Shown: in pieces, positions 15,916 to 25,364 of the stretch | How the letters are laid out: each line of letters begins with the position of its first letter | How positions within the stretch are numbered: position 1 is the first letter of the stretch | From: DATLSM01 sp963722965 | GTDB taxonomy: Bacteria; Actinomycetota; Thermoleophilia; Solirubrobacterales; 70-9 | Direction: 5' to 3' | Assembly (NCBI GenBank): GCA_963722965.1 | Contig: CAVROX010000015.1 | Location: forward strand, 1-64,000 | DNA: 64,000 bases | Position numbers and translations under genes: made by a program | Notes under the pieces: model-generated | What the model was told of the DNA's origin: nothing | What the model saw: only the letters and a program-made list of their open reading frames with translations | Databases searched by the model: none

Positions 15916-18430
15916 CTCCGCTCGCTCAAGCTCAGCGCGGCCGGCAGGACTGCCATTACCCCGAGCAGGGCGACCGCGAGGTCGATCACGGTGACGAAGC
16001 CAAAGTCCCGCAGCATGGCGATGTCGCTGGCGATCAATACCCCAAAGCCAACGATCGCGGTGACGCCGGAGGCGAGCACCGCGGCCCCGGTGCGCGAGTA
16101 GGCGCCGCCGAGCGCGTCGGCGACCGAGCGCCCCGCCCTCCGCTCCTCGTAGAAACGGGCTGAGAGGATGACGCTGAACTCGGTCGCGATCGCCACCGTC
16201 AGCGCTCCCAGCGCCGCCGACATCGGGTTGAGCGGGATGGCGGTTAGCCAGAGGATCAGCGCCCCCCAGCCGCTCGCCAGCACGACCGGGACGAGCGGGA
16301 TAAGGGCGCGGGCGAGGGAGCGGTAGGCCGCGAGCAGGACAAGCGCCACCCCGACCAGTCCCGCCAGGGTGAGCCAGTAGCGGCTGGTGGAGAGCTCAGC
16401 GGCGGCCTCTGTCGCGATCACCGGCAGCCCGGCGAGCCGCACCAGGACCCCCGGAGGCGGACCGCCGGGAGAGCCCGGCGCGCCGATCTCCCCTTGCACC
16501 CGGTCGATCAGGGCCTGTTGGCGTTCAAGTGACTGGGCGCGGATGCCGAAGGCCAGCAAGGCCGTGTGGCCGAGGCGGCCGGTCCTCGGATCGACCGGCG
16601 CGACCTGTTCGAGGTCATACGGGGTGAGTTGGGCGAGGGTTTCGCGGATGCCCCGCTCGGTCAGCGGGGCGCCGCCGCCGGTGAGGAAGTCCGAGAGCGC
16701 CGGGCCGGGGCAGACTTCGGCGGCGCGGCAGCTCGGGTCTGGCCCAGAGAAGCCGTTGGACCTCAGTACCCGCTGCTTGAACGCGGCCATCCAGCGGATC
16801 GTCGCGGGATCGGCGAGGTCGGGGGCCTGGACGCTGACCTCGAGCTCGCCGGAGACGCCGGTGACGTCCTGGACCTGGGTCAGGTCTCGCACCGCGGGCA
16901 GGCTCTGCGGGGCAAGCGAGCGGATGTCAGAGACGGTCTCGGATCTGGGTGCCGGCGAGCCAGCCGATCGCGGCAAGCACCAGGCAGATGCCGAGGACAA
17001 GGCGGGCCGTGTGCGGCCAAAGGGAGCGATTGCGCTCCAGCGGGCGGATCCCTGTCGCGGAGTGAAGGGGGGCGCTGCAGGGCGCCGGCGGGCTCGACCT
17101 CCCCATACCCCTCGCCAGCCCGCCCGCGGACGCTTCCCGCGGACTCCGCCTCGACGCAGGCTCAGGGCGGCGAAGCCGGCGGTCAGCGCCAAAGCGAAGG
17201 CGATCGCAATCCCCGACGATCAAAAGCCAGCCAAAGCTTCGGACCATCGGGGTCGGGGATAGCTGGAGGGCCAGGAAGCCCCGCCGCGGTGGCAAGGCAG
17301 GCGGTGCCGATGGTCGGTCCGCCGCGCGCTGCGGCGAGCCGGACGGCCTCGCACTCCTCTCGCGCCGCCCTCGACCGCCTCGTCAAAGCGGGCCTGGAGC
17401 TGGATCGCGTAATCGACGGCGAGGCCGATCAGGATCGGCAGCACCGCAATCGAGGCCATCGTCAGCGAGCCCCCCACCACTCCAGCAGGCCGAAGGTCAG
17501 CGCGGCGGCGGCGAGCGCGATGCCGAGAGGCAGCAGCCGTAGACGGGAACGGAAGACCACCATCAAGGTCAGCGCCATCGCCGCTACCGCGACGGCGAAG
17601 AGGACCAGCAGGGCGTCCTTCAGCGCTCGAGCGAGCCCGTCGACGACGACCGGCGCGCCGGAGATCACGTATCTGCCGCCGGACAGCTCGAAGCACGGCG
17701 CCGGGCTCCCCTTGAAGGCGCAGACCCGCCGCGGCGTCGTGTCATAGACCGCTTCATGGATCAACCCCAGCGCGCGGTGGCGTTCTGCTTCGGTCAGGTC
17801 CGGGCGCAGGCGCAGGACGATCTGGGCCGAGTGGTCGTTGGGGAAGAGGTAGGCGAGGCGCGCCTTTGGTACCTCGTGCCCGTCGCGGAGGTCGAAAATC
17901 ACGCCCGCCAGGAAATCGGGGTTGGCGAGACTGGGCAAGCTGGTGATCCCGTAGCGCGCCGCGACTGAGAGCAGGTAACGACGCAGCTCGGCGGCGGCAT
18001 CCGCGCCGCCAGGCGTCTAAGCTGAGTCGTCGATCTGGATCACCGCCTCGTTGAGGAAGGTGGCGGGCCCGGCGAGGAACCGGACCGGGTGCATCTTCGC
18101 CAGCTCGGTGCAGGGCCCGGGAATTGGCCTTGCGCCCTTCGGCACTCGGCCCGAGAGGCAGCCCTCCAACCGCAGCAGGCGCACCAGGTTGGAGGTCAGC
18201 ACCAGCCGCTGCAGATCGCCCTCGGCCACGACCACGACCGGTTCTTCCCCAAATACCTGGCGCACGTGCTGCGTGGCCCGGTAGCTGGCGGTATCCGAAT
18301 CGACCAGCGTCCCTGATCCCGGCGTCGGTCTGCAGCCGCATTGCGGCGAACCCGGCCCCGACCGAGAGGACGACCGCGAGCGCCAGGACCGCGCGCGCAT
18401 GGCGGGCGCCCAGCCCGCGAGCGCACTCAA
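15912..18430 (-). pseudogene. MMPL/RND-family lipid transporter, many frameshifts
   Basis: Pieces in all frames restore one MMPL/RND protein. A TTG start at 18430 overlaps the ATPase stop. Next come a first helix (ARAVLALAVVLSVGAGF), a large outer loop (VDSDTASYRATQHVRQVFGEEPVVVV), a membrane block (ALLVLFAVAVAAMALTLMV; IAVLPILIGLAVDYAIQLQ), a second outer loop (VSGELEVSVQAPDLADPATI) and a second membrane block (ALIPLVPVVLASGWGALILW; AIATEFSVILSARFYEERR). Breaks lie near 18400, 18315, 18020, 17465, 17350, 17290, 17200 and 16940. About 840 residues restored is normal for the family, which moves lipids such as hopanoids or mycolate precursors. All hallmarks persist, so many are probably errors. 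Confidence 0.75.
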
Positions 18431-19377
18431 TCCATCGAGAGCGGACCGGTCACGTCCGCCTTGAGGAACTGCGACACGAACTCGTTTTCGGAGTCAAACA
18501 GCTCTTCTTTCGGGCCAGACTCGACGATTTTGCCGCTCCACAAGACGGCGAGGAAGTCAGCGATCCGGCGCGCGGTGTTGAGGTCGTGGCTGATCGTCAG
18601 GTAGCAGCCGCCGTGCTCGGCGTGCACCTCGCGGATCAGCTCGCAGAGCAGCGCGGTGCGGACCGGGTCAAGGCCGGAGTCGGGCTCGTCGAACATGACG
18701 ATCTGGGGTTCGAGCACCAGCGCCCGGGCAAATCCGGCGCGCTTGCGCATTCCGCCCGAGAGCTCATTCGGCATCTTGTAGATGGCCTCGGTCAGCCCAA
18801 CCTCTTTGAGGCGGCGGTTGACGATCTCGCCGATCTCCTCCTCGCTTTTGTCGGTGTGCTGGCGCAGCGGGAAGGCGGTGTTGTCGTAGATGTTCATCGA
18901 GCCGAACAGGGCCCCGTCCTGGAACAGAAGGCCGAACTTTTTGCGCACCTCGAACAACTCGTCGTCGGTCATGTTGGGGATCGATTCTCCGTGGACCAGG
19001 ACATCGCCGGAATCGGGATAGAGCAACCCGACGATGTGCTTGATCAATACGCTCTTGCCGGTCCCCGACGGCCCCAGCACCATCGAGACCTGGTCCTCGG
19101 GGAGGCCGAGGTTGAGGCCGTTGAGGATTCGCGCCCGGCCGAACTGCTTGACCAGATCGATGATTTCGATCGCGTCCTCGCCACCATGGTCGCGCTTGCG
19201 ACCAGTGTGGAAGCGATACGGGTCTGGATCGCTGGGGTCGACGCCGGGGATGACGAAGTCACGACCCATCACCGCCCCGTCGGGTCCGACGTATGGGCCT
19301 GTGGGCTCGGGCTCGTGCACCGCGGCACCGGTGTCCGGCTCGGCCTGCCCGCTCTGGTTGAGATCGTCCATTGACAT
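18427..19377 (-). CDS. ABC transporter ATPase, MlaF/MceG type
   Basis: 316 residues. After an acidic leader of about 60 residues the ATPase domain shows Walker A LGPSGTGKSVLIKHIVG, Q-loop GLLFQDGALFGSMNIYDN, signature LSGGMRKRAGFARAL, Walker B IVMFDEPDSGLDPVR and H-loop TISHDLN. QDGALFGS and PDSGLDP are hallmarks of the Mla/Mce lipid importers. It follows two MlaE/YrbE permeases at 6 bases and overlaps the MMPL start. It energises lipid or sterol transport across the envelope. The long acidic N-terminal extension is unusual. Confidence 0.9.
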   Translation of the reverse strand: MSMDDLNQSGQAEPDTGAAVHEPEPTGPYVGPDGAVMGRDFVIPGVDPSDPDPYRFHTGRKRDHGGEDAIEIIDLVKQFGRARILNGLNLGLPEDQVSMVLGPSGTGKSVLIKHIVGLLYPDSGDVLVHGESIPNMTDDELFEVRKKFGLLFQDGALFGSMNIYDNTAFPLRQHTDKSEEEIGEIVNRRLKEVGLTEAIYKMPNELSGGMRKRAGFARALVLEPQIVMFDEPDSGLDPVRTALLCELIREVHAEHGGCYLTISHDLNTARRIADFLAVLWSGKIVESGPKEELFDSENEFVSQFLKADVTGPLSMD

Positions 19378-19382
19378 TTCGG

Positions 19383-20181
19383 TCAGCCTCCTATCGGCGC
19401 CCTCGGATTGGCACCCCAGAACACAAGTGTCCCAAGCATCCCGATGATGTGAACGAGAATGATGTTGAGCACCATCGACTTCGCCGTCGCGGTTCCCACG
19501 CCCACCGGCCCGCCGGAGGCGGTGTAACCGTAATAGCAGCCGACCATCACGATCACGGTCGCCATCACCATCCCCTTGATCAGGCTAAAGATCACGTCCG
19601 GGGGATTTTGGAACTGCCAGAAGATCAGGTCATAGCCACCGGCGGAGACGTCGCCGATCTGCTTGACGACAGCGAGGTAGCTGGCCAGATACATGACCCC
19701 GATCCCGACCAGATACATGAACGGGAAGGCGATCCAGGCGGCAAGCAGGCGGGTGGCGCACAGGAAGGTGACCGGCGGTATACCCATCACCTCCAAGCGC
19801 ATCGATCTCATCGGAGATCCGCATCGCCCCCAGCTCGGCGACGATCCCGGTGCCCACCTTCGCCGCGAGCATGTAGCCAAAGGCGTAGGGCAGAATCTCG
19901 CGCAGATCACACCAGGCCGAGAAGACACCGGCGTAGGCGGGGGCCCCCTGGGCGCGCAGCAGGTAGGCGCCCTCGATCCCGCACTGCAGGCCGAGGACGA
20001 AGACCAGCCCCCAGATCACGACCGCCGAGCCGAGAATCAGGATCCCGGCCTGGCGCAGGGCCTCGCCAAAGAAGCGCAGGACGCGGCCGGAGTAGACGAG
20101 GCCCGCGATGCGAGAGCCGAAGCGGGCGATCTCCCCGAAGGAGTCAAGCCAAGCCCGCGGCGCATCCAGCCAGGCGTTCAC
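19383..20181 (-). pseudogene. MlaE/YrbE permease (second copy), one frameshift
   Basis: Two overlapping frames together give a MlaE-family permease of about 265 residues. The first part carries ALRQAGILILGSAVVIWGLV and AKVGTGIVAELGAMRISDEIDAL; after a break near 19795 the second continues EVMGIPPVTFLCATRLLAAW, LIKGMVMATVIVMVGCYYGY and TASGGPVGVGTATAKSMVLN. Removing one A from the AA pair at 19795-19796 joins them exactly. GAMRISDEIDALEVMG is the conserved cytoplasmic motif of this family. The start overlaps the first permease by 4 bases. Confidence 0.85.
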
Positions 20182-21035
20182 CTGACCACCTGCAGTTCAG
20201 GATGGGTAGCGAGCAGGGTCTGGGTGAAGGCGTAGTTGAAGGCGAAAACCCCCAAGAAGGAGATCACCACCGCCTCGTTGACGGCGCGGCCGACGCCGGC
20301 CGCGCCTCCGGAGGCGGTCATTCCCTTGTAGCAGCAGACGACCGCGATGATCGCGCCAAACAGCATGCACTTGATCACCGAGCCCCAGAGGTCGGTTATC
20401 GAGGCATTGGTGAAGAGGGTCGCGAAGAAGCCGCCCAGCGACTGGTGGTAGAGGATCTCGGTGAGGATGCCGCCGCTCAGCCCGAAAACCAGGGCGTAGA
20501 TGTCGAGCAGGCCGGTGATCAGCATCAGCGCCAGGAAGCGCGGCACCACCAGGTTCTTGATCGGATCGACACCGAGCACCTGGAGGGCGTCGAGCTCCTC
20601 GCGGATCTTGCGCGAACCGAGATCGGCGGTGATCGCGGTACCGGCGACGCCGGCGACGACGACCGCGGTCACAAACGGCCCGATTTCTCGGATCGCGGCG
20701 AGGACGAAGAAGCCACCGAGGCGGTCCAGTGCCCCGACCAGGGTGAGGAAATTCGCAGCCTGCAAGCCGGGGGCGCCGAAGTTGATCGCCACGGTTGAGA
20801 TCAGCAGCGGGAACCAGCAGAGTCGCAGGGCAAAGAGGAACTGGCCGATGAACTCCTCGCCGTAGGGATAGGGGGGCCGCACGGCGGAACCGATCGTCCG
20901 CGCCGTGAGGATCACCATGTCCCCCACCTGCTCGAACAGCGATTTTGCGGGCAGGAACGCCCTGTCTACCGCGGATCTGACCATCTGCTCCTCCGTCGAG
21001 CCGCGCCGCGGGCTCGCGACGCCGGGCTCAGTCAA
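20178..21035 (-). CDS. MlaE/YrbE-family ABC permease (first copy)
   Basis: 285 residues from TTG 21035; an internal ATG (MVRSAVDRAF) is an alternative start. It has five to six hydrophobic helices and the family motif TAITADLGSRKIREELDALQVLG before DPIKNLVVPRFLALML. The C-terminal signature is CCYKGMTASGGAAGVGRAVNEAVV. Pairs of YrbE permeases with an MceG-type ATPase normally work with MCE-domain proteins, but no MCE gene follows here; an MMPL gene takes that place. It is the first gene of the operon. Confidence 0.9.
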   Translation of the reverse strand: MTEPGVASPRRGSTEEQMVRSAVDRAFLPAKSLFEQVGDMVILTARTIGSAVRPPYPYGEEFIGQFLFALRLCWFPLLISTVAINFGAPGLQAANFLTLVGALDRLGGFFVLAAIREIGPFVTAVVVAGVAGTAITADLGSRKIREELDALQVLGVDPIKNLVVPRFLALMLITGLLDIYALVFGLSGGILTEILYHQSLGGFFATLFTNASITDLWGSVIKCMLFGAIIAVVCCYKGMTASGGAAGVGRAVNEAVVISFLGVFAFNYAFTQTLLATHPELQVVR

Positions 21036-21156
21036 CCGAGTCTATGGGATGGCTGGGCGTCAACCGTTACATGAGTGTTGAGATCCGGCTAACCCCTTTC
21101 GATCACCCCGAAAGGCGACAAAGAGCAGGCAAACCCCGTGGTATGTTCCGCCCGCT

Positions 21157-21831
21157 TTGCGGGGGACCGGACCACATTCCCGGCATGCCCGCCTTCGAGC
21201 CACTGCGACCGGGGTTGCCGCCGTGGCCGCGGCGGCGCTGCTCGCCGCCTGCGGGGGCGGCTCCTCCTCGAGCGCAAACCAGCCCGCCGGAAGCTACGCG
21301 GTGCGAGTGCTCAGCGCAAAGTTCCCGACCTTCCAGCGACTCGCCCAGACCTCCCAGCTGGGAATCGACGTCCACAACGCCGGCCGCAAGACGGTTCCGG
21401 CGCTGACCGTCACCGTCTCAATCGCCGGCCCGCTGGGCCGCGCCTCCTCGCTGCCATTCGCGATCCGCAGCCCGCAGCCCGACCTCGCGTTCCCTGACCG
21501 GCCGGTCTGGGTGCTGGCCGAACACTTCCCGAAACTCGCCGGCTCCGCCGAATCTGCCGGCGCCCAGACCGCGAACCCCAAGACCTTCGACTTCGGGCCG
21601 CTGAAGCCTGGGGCAACGGTCGAAGCGACTTGGAAACTGTCGGCGGTCCGGGCCGGACGCTACACCTTGCTCTACAGAATCGCGGCTGGCCTCAACGGCT
21701 CCGCCAGGGCGCAGACGCCCTCGGGCGTCGCGCCGGGAGGTTCGTTTCGGGTGGCGATCTCCGCCACTCCGCCGAACACGGTCGTCACCGATAACGGCGA
21801 AGTGGTCGAAATCAACGGCCCGAAGAAGTGA
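21157..21831 (+). CDS. Secreted lipoprotein, unknown function
   Basis: 224 residues from a TTG start. A signal peptide with basic start and Ala-rich core ends in the lipobox LLAAC followed by GGGSSSS. The mature part is beta-rich (LGIDVHNAGRKTVPALTVTV; FDFGPLKPGATVEATWKLSA; GRYTLLYRIAAGLNGSARA). The pattern resembles Ig-like/CARDB-type extracellular domains that carry 'GxxTVPALTVTV' strands. There are no catalytic motifs. Its tail overlaps the tail of metH on the other strand by 20 bases. It is probably an envelope surface protein; no specific role is proposed. Confidence 0.6.
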   Translation: MRGTGPHSRHARLRATATGVAAVAAAALLAACGGGSSSSANQPAGSYAVRVLSAKFPTFQRLAQTSQLGIDVHNAGRKTVPALTVTVSIAGPLGRASSLPFAIRSPQPDLAFPDRPVWVLAEHFPKLAGSAESAGAQTANPKTFDFGPLKPGATVEATWKLSAVRAGRYTLLYRIAAGLNGSARAQTPSGVAPGGSFRVAISATPPNTVVTDNGEVVEINGPKK

Positions 21832-24800
21832 TCCCGGCAACCAGGTCATCGGGCGCCATACCCTCGGGAATGAATCCCGACTTCATCCCGAAGTAGACCG
21901 CCTGGGGGTGGTGGGCAACGATCGCCACCGTCGATTGCTCCGGCAACACCGCATAGCCCCCCGAGAGGGTCATCCCGATCTGCTCCAGGTCAAGCAGCCG
22001 CCAGACTTTCTCGTGCTCTGATTGGTCGGGGCAGGCCGGGTAGCCCCAGGAGTAACGGCGCCCCTGGTCAAGCGGGATCTCGAGCTCGCGCCGCACCTCT
22101 GAGTGCAGCCACTCGGCCAGGCCCTCCGCCGCCTGCACGCCGAGACCGTGCACGTACAGCTGCTCGGCGAACTGGCCTTCGCTCTCCAGGCGCTCGATCA
22201 ATTCGGTCACCTCGGAGCCGACGGTGACAGCCTGGAGAGCCACAACGTCGCGCTCCCCCGAATCAAGTGGGCGAAAGAAATCGGCGAGGCAGATGCGGTC
22301 GTGCCCAGGCTGGCGGGGAAATACAAGGCGCTCGAGCTCACGCTCGGGCTCGGCGGGATCGAAGACGACTAGCTCGTTGCCATCAGCGTTGCAGGGAAAG
22401 TAGCCGAGCCGCGCCCGGGGCTTTAGGTAGCGCTGCTCGCGCCACATCCGCTCAAGCCGGGGGGCAAAACCCTCCTCCTCATCGGTTCCCTCCAGCAGCT
22501 CGCGCCAGGCCTCGCCCTTGATGCCTTTGCCGCCCCAGTGCAGTTTGAACAGAACGTGACGGTCAAGGTGAGGGAAGACCTCCTCGAGGTCGACAGCGAC
22601 CTCACGCACGCCCCAGAACGGAGGCTCGGGTACCGGCACGTCGGTGCGGGCGGCGGAGCGGACGCTGTCGTCGCTGGTCGGCGGGGCCTCATCAACAGCG
22701 ATGACCTTCTCGCGCAGCTGCCGCGCCTCGGCGCGGATCCGCTCGACCAACGCCTCGCGCGCCGCAGCGTCGATCAGAGCGTCCATCGTGTCGAGCCCCT
22801 TGAAGGCGTCCTTGCAGTAAAAGACCCCGGGCTCATAGACCTCGTCTGACTCCTTACCCATCGGGTAGAGCGTGCGCCGGCCGAAGTCACGGTTGATCGC
22901 CGCCCCGCCGATCAACACCGGGAACGCGAGCCCGCGCTGGTGCAGCTCCTGGACACAGATCGGCATCTGCTTAGAGGTGGAGACGAGCAGCGCGGAGAGG
23001 CCGATCGCATCTGCCTTGTTCTCGACCGCGGCCTCGATGATCGCGTCGACGGGCACCTGCTTGCCGAGGTCGACCACCGTGTAGCCGTTGTTGGTGAGGA
23101 TCGTGTTGACCAGCGACTTGCCGATGTCGTGGACATCGCCGAAGACGGTGGCGATCACGACCTTGCCCTTGCTGTGGCCCTCGATCCGGTCGAGGTAGTT
23201 CTCCAATCGCCCAACCGCCCGCTTCATCACTTCTGCCGATTGCAAGACGAAGGGCAGGATCAGCTCGCCGGCGCCGAACTTGTCGCCGACCTCCTTCATC
23301 GCCGGCAACAGCACCTCGTTGAGGGTCGGGACGGCGCCGATCTTCTCCACCGAGCGGTCGATCCACTCCTCTACCCCGTCCTTCTTGCGGCGCAGGATGT
23401 GCCAGTGCAGGGCCGCCTCGGGATCCATGCCCGCGGTTGGGTCGGTCGACTCCTCGGCAGCATCGTCACCTCTGGACTCGAAATAGGCGATGAAGCGCTC
23501 GAGCGCGTCTTGGCGCCGGTTGAAGACGAGGTCCTCGGTCAGCTCGCGCTCAGAGGCGGGGATCTCACCGTAGGGGGTGATGTGGTTGGGGTTGACCATA
23601 GCCAGGTCGAGCCCGGCCTCGACGCAGTGGTGCAGAAAGACCGAGTTGAGGACGGCGCGGGGCCGCGGCGAGAGGCCAAAGGAGACGTTGGAGATGCCAA
23701 GCGAGGTCTTGACACCGGGGATCTCCGCTTTGATCCGGCGGATCCCCTCGATCGTCTCCAGCGCCGATCGCTTCCACTCCTCCTCGCCTGTGGTGAGGGT
23801 GAAGGTGAGCGCGTCGAAGATCAGCGCTTCGGGATCGAGGCCGTGCTCCGCGCAGGCGATGTCGCGGATGCGCTTGGCGACCCCCAGCTTTCGTTCAGCC
23901 GTCTTCGCCATCCCCACCTCGTCGATAGTCAGGGCGATCAGCGCCGCGCCGTGCGCTCTGGCCAGGGGCGTGACCAGATCCGCCTTTCCGCGCCCTGCCT
24001 CGAGGTTTATCGAGTTGACGATTGCCCGTCCTGGGATTTGCTCAAGCGCCACGCGGATCACTTCTGGCTCGGTCGAGTCGACCTGGATCGGCGCCGGCTG
24101 AGTCAGCGAGATCCGCTTGACCACCGCGCCCATCTGCTCGGCCTCGTCGGAGCGCTCGGTCAGCGCCACGCACACGTCGAGAATGTGAGCTCCGCCTTCG
24201 ACCTGGTCTTCTGCGACCTGGACGAGGCCGTCGTAATCCTCGGCAAGCAGCAGCTCCTTTGCCCGGCGCGAACCTTGGGAGTTGACTCGCTCGCCGATGA
24301 GGGTCGGGCGCGGCTCCTGCACCAGGGGGGTCGCGGTCATCATCGAGGAGACGGCGATCGGCCCCGGGGCGGGGCGCTGGCCGGGCACCCGGCCGGCGAC
24401 CCGCTCGCAGATCGCGGCGATGTGCTCGGGAGTCGTCCCGCAGCAGCCGCCGACGATGCCGACTCCGTAACGCTCGACGAACTCCCCCAGGGTCCCCGCG
24501 AGCGGCTCGGGCTCCTCGGGGAAGATCGTTTCACCGTCGGGACCCTGAAGCGGCAGACCAGCATTGGGGATGCAGTGGACGGGCAGTGGGCTGCTCTCGC
24601 CGAGGTAGCGGATTGCGTCGCGCATGTCCTCCGGCCCGGTCGAACAGTTGAGCCCGATCACGTCGACCTCGAGCGCCGCCAGCGTCGTCAGCACCGCCCG
24701 AATGTCGGTTCCCAGCAGCATCTTGCCAGCCTGGGGCAGCAGCGAAACGCTGGTCTGGATCGGCAGCGCGCGAGCGCTGGCGGCGAACGCCTCGCGGGCC

Positions 24801-25318
24801 CCGAAGATGGCCGCCTTCACCTCGAGGATGTCCTGCGCGGTCTCGATGATGATCAGGTCGGCGCCCCCGTCGATAAGTCCGCGAGCCTGCTCGGCGAAAA
24901 CCTCGACCAACCTGCCGAAAGAGATGCCGCCAAGGGTGGGGTCGGTCGATGCGGGCAGGTATCCGGTCGGCCCGATCGAGCCCGCGACGAAACGTGCATC
25001 GCCCGCCGCCCGGCGGGCGATTTCCGCCGCCTTCCTGTTGATCTCGAGCGTCTGCTCGCCTAACCCCCACTCGGCAAGCTTCAGACGTGAGCCCTGGAAG
25101 GTGTCGGTCTCGACCACCTCGGCACCGGCCTCGAGCATCGAGGCGTGGACGCCCTCGATCACGTCGGGGCGGTTGAGCACCAGCGCCTCATGACACTTTC
25201 CGTCGAGGCCGCCGTAGTCCTCCTGGGTCAGGTCAAACTGCTCCAGGGTCGCGCCCATGCCGCCGTCAAAGACGACGATCCGCTGCCGGGTTGCGGCTAA
25301 ATAGTCACGTTCTGCCAT
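21812..25318 (-). CDS. metH: Cobalamin-dependent methionine synthase
   Basis: 1168 residues, full length. The homocysteine domain (about 1-315) has GGMGATLEQF and the zinc cysteines in GGCCGTTPEH. The folate/pterin domain (about 335-600) has LIGERVNSQGSRRAKELL and VDSTEP. The cap and B12 domain (about 640-880) carries DVHDIGKSLV with the cobalt-ligating histidine near 729 and LSALLVSTSKQM. The C-terminal activation domain (about 920-1150) has GYFPCNADGNEL and GYPACPDQSEH. It transfers the methyl group from methyl-tetrahydrofolate to homocysteine. No cobalamin riboswitch fits in the 46-base gap to the upstream aldehyde dehydrogenase gene, so it is either co-transcribed or uncontrolled by B12. 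Confidence 0.97.
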   Translation of the reverse strand: MAERDYLAATRQRIVVFDGGMGATLEQFDLTQEDYGGLDGKCHEALVLNRPDVIEGVHASMLEAGAEVVETDTFQGSRLKLAEWGLGEQTLEINRKAAEIARRAAGDARFVAGSIGPTGYLPASTDPTLGGISFGRLVEVFAEQARGLIDGGADLIIIETAQDILEVKAAIFGAREAFAASARALPIQTSVSLLPQAGKMLLGTDIRAVLTTLAALEVDVIGLNCSTGPEDMRDAIRYLGESSPLPVHCIPNAGLPLQGPDGETIFPEEPEPLAGTLGEFVERYGVGIVGGCCGTTPEHIAAICERVAGRVPGQRPAPGPIAVSSMMTATPLVQEPRPTLIGERVNSQGSRRAKELLLAEDYDGLVQVAEDQVEGGAHILDVCVALTERSDEAEQMGAVVKRISLTQPAPIQVDSTEPEVIRVALEQIPGRAIVNSINLEAGRGKADLVTPLARAHGAALIALTIDEVGMAKTAERKLGVAKRIRDIACAEHGLDPEALIFDALTFTLTTGEEEWKRSALETIEGIRRIKAEIPGVKTSLGISNVSFGLSPRPRAVLNSVFLHHCVEAGLDLAMVNPNHITPYGEIPASERELTEDLVFNRRQDALERFIAYFESRGDDAAEESTDPTAGMDPEAALHWHILRRKKDGVEEWIDRSVEKIGAVPTLNEVLLPAMKEVGDKFGAGELILPFVLQSAEVMKRAVGRLENYLDRIEGHSKGKVVIATVFGDVHDIGKSLVNTILTNNGYTVVDLGKQVPVDAIIEAAVENKADAIGLSALLVSTSKQMPICVQELHQRGLAFPVLIGGAAINRDFGRRTLYPMGKESDEVYEPGVFYCKDAFKGLDTMDALIDAAAREALVERIRAEARQLREKVIAVDEAPPTSDDSVRSAARTDVPVPEPPFWGVREVAVDLEEVFPHLDRHVLFKLHWGGKGIKGEAWRELLEGTDEEEGFAPRLERMWREQRYLKPRARLGYFPCNADGNELVVFDPAEPERELERLVFPRQPGHDRICLADFFRPLDSGERDVVALQAVTVGSEVTELIERLESEGQFAEQLYVHGLGVQAAEGLAEWLHSEVRRELEIPLDQGRRYSWGYPACPDQSEHEKVWRLLDLEQIGMTLSGGYAVLPEQSTVAIVAHHPQAVYFGMKSGFIPEGMAPDDLVAGITSSGR

Positions 25319-25364
25319 CGAGTCAGAGGTTAAAGGGCTAGGCCCCCCACCCCTTCGGAAAGGC

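Noticed and set aside
22940..25063. 707-codon plus-strand frame inside metH
   Set aside because: It is antisense to a fully recognisable methionine synthase; long antisense frames are expected at this GC content.
25319..25364. Cobalamin riboswitch before metH
   Set aside because: The gap is 46 bases, far too short for the aptamer, and shows no B12-box.
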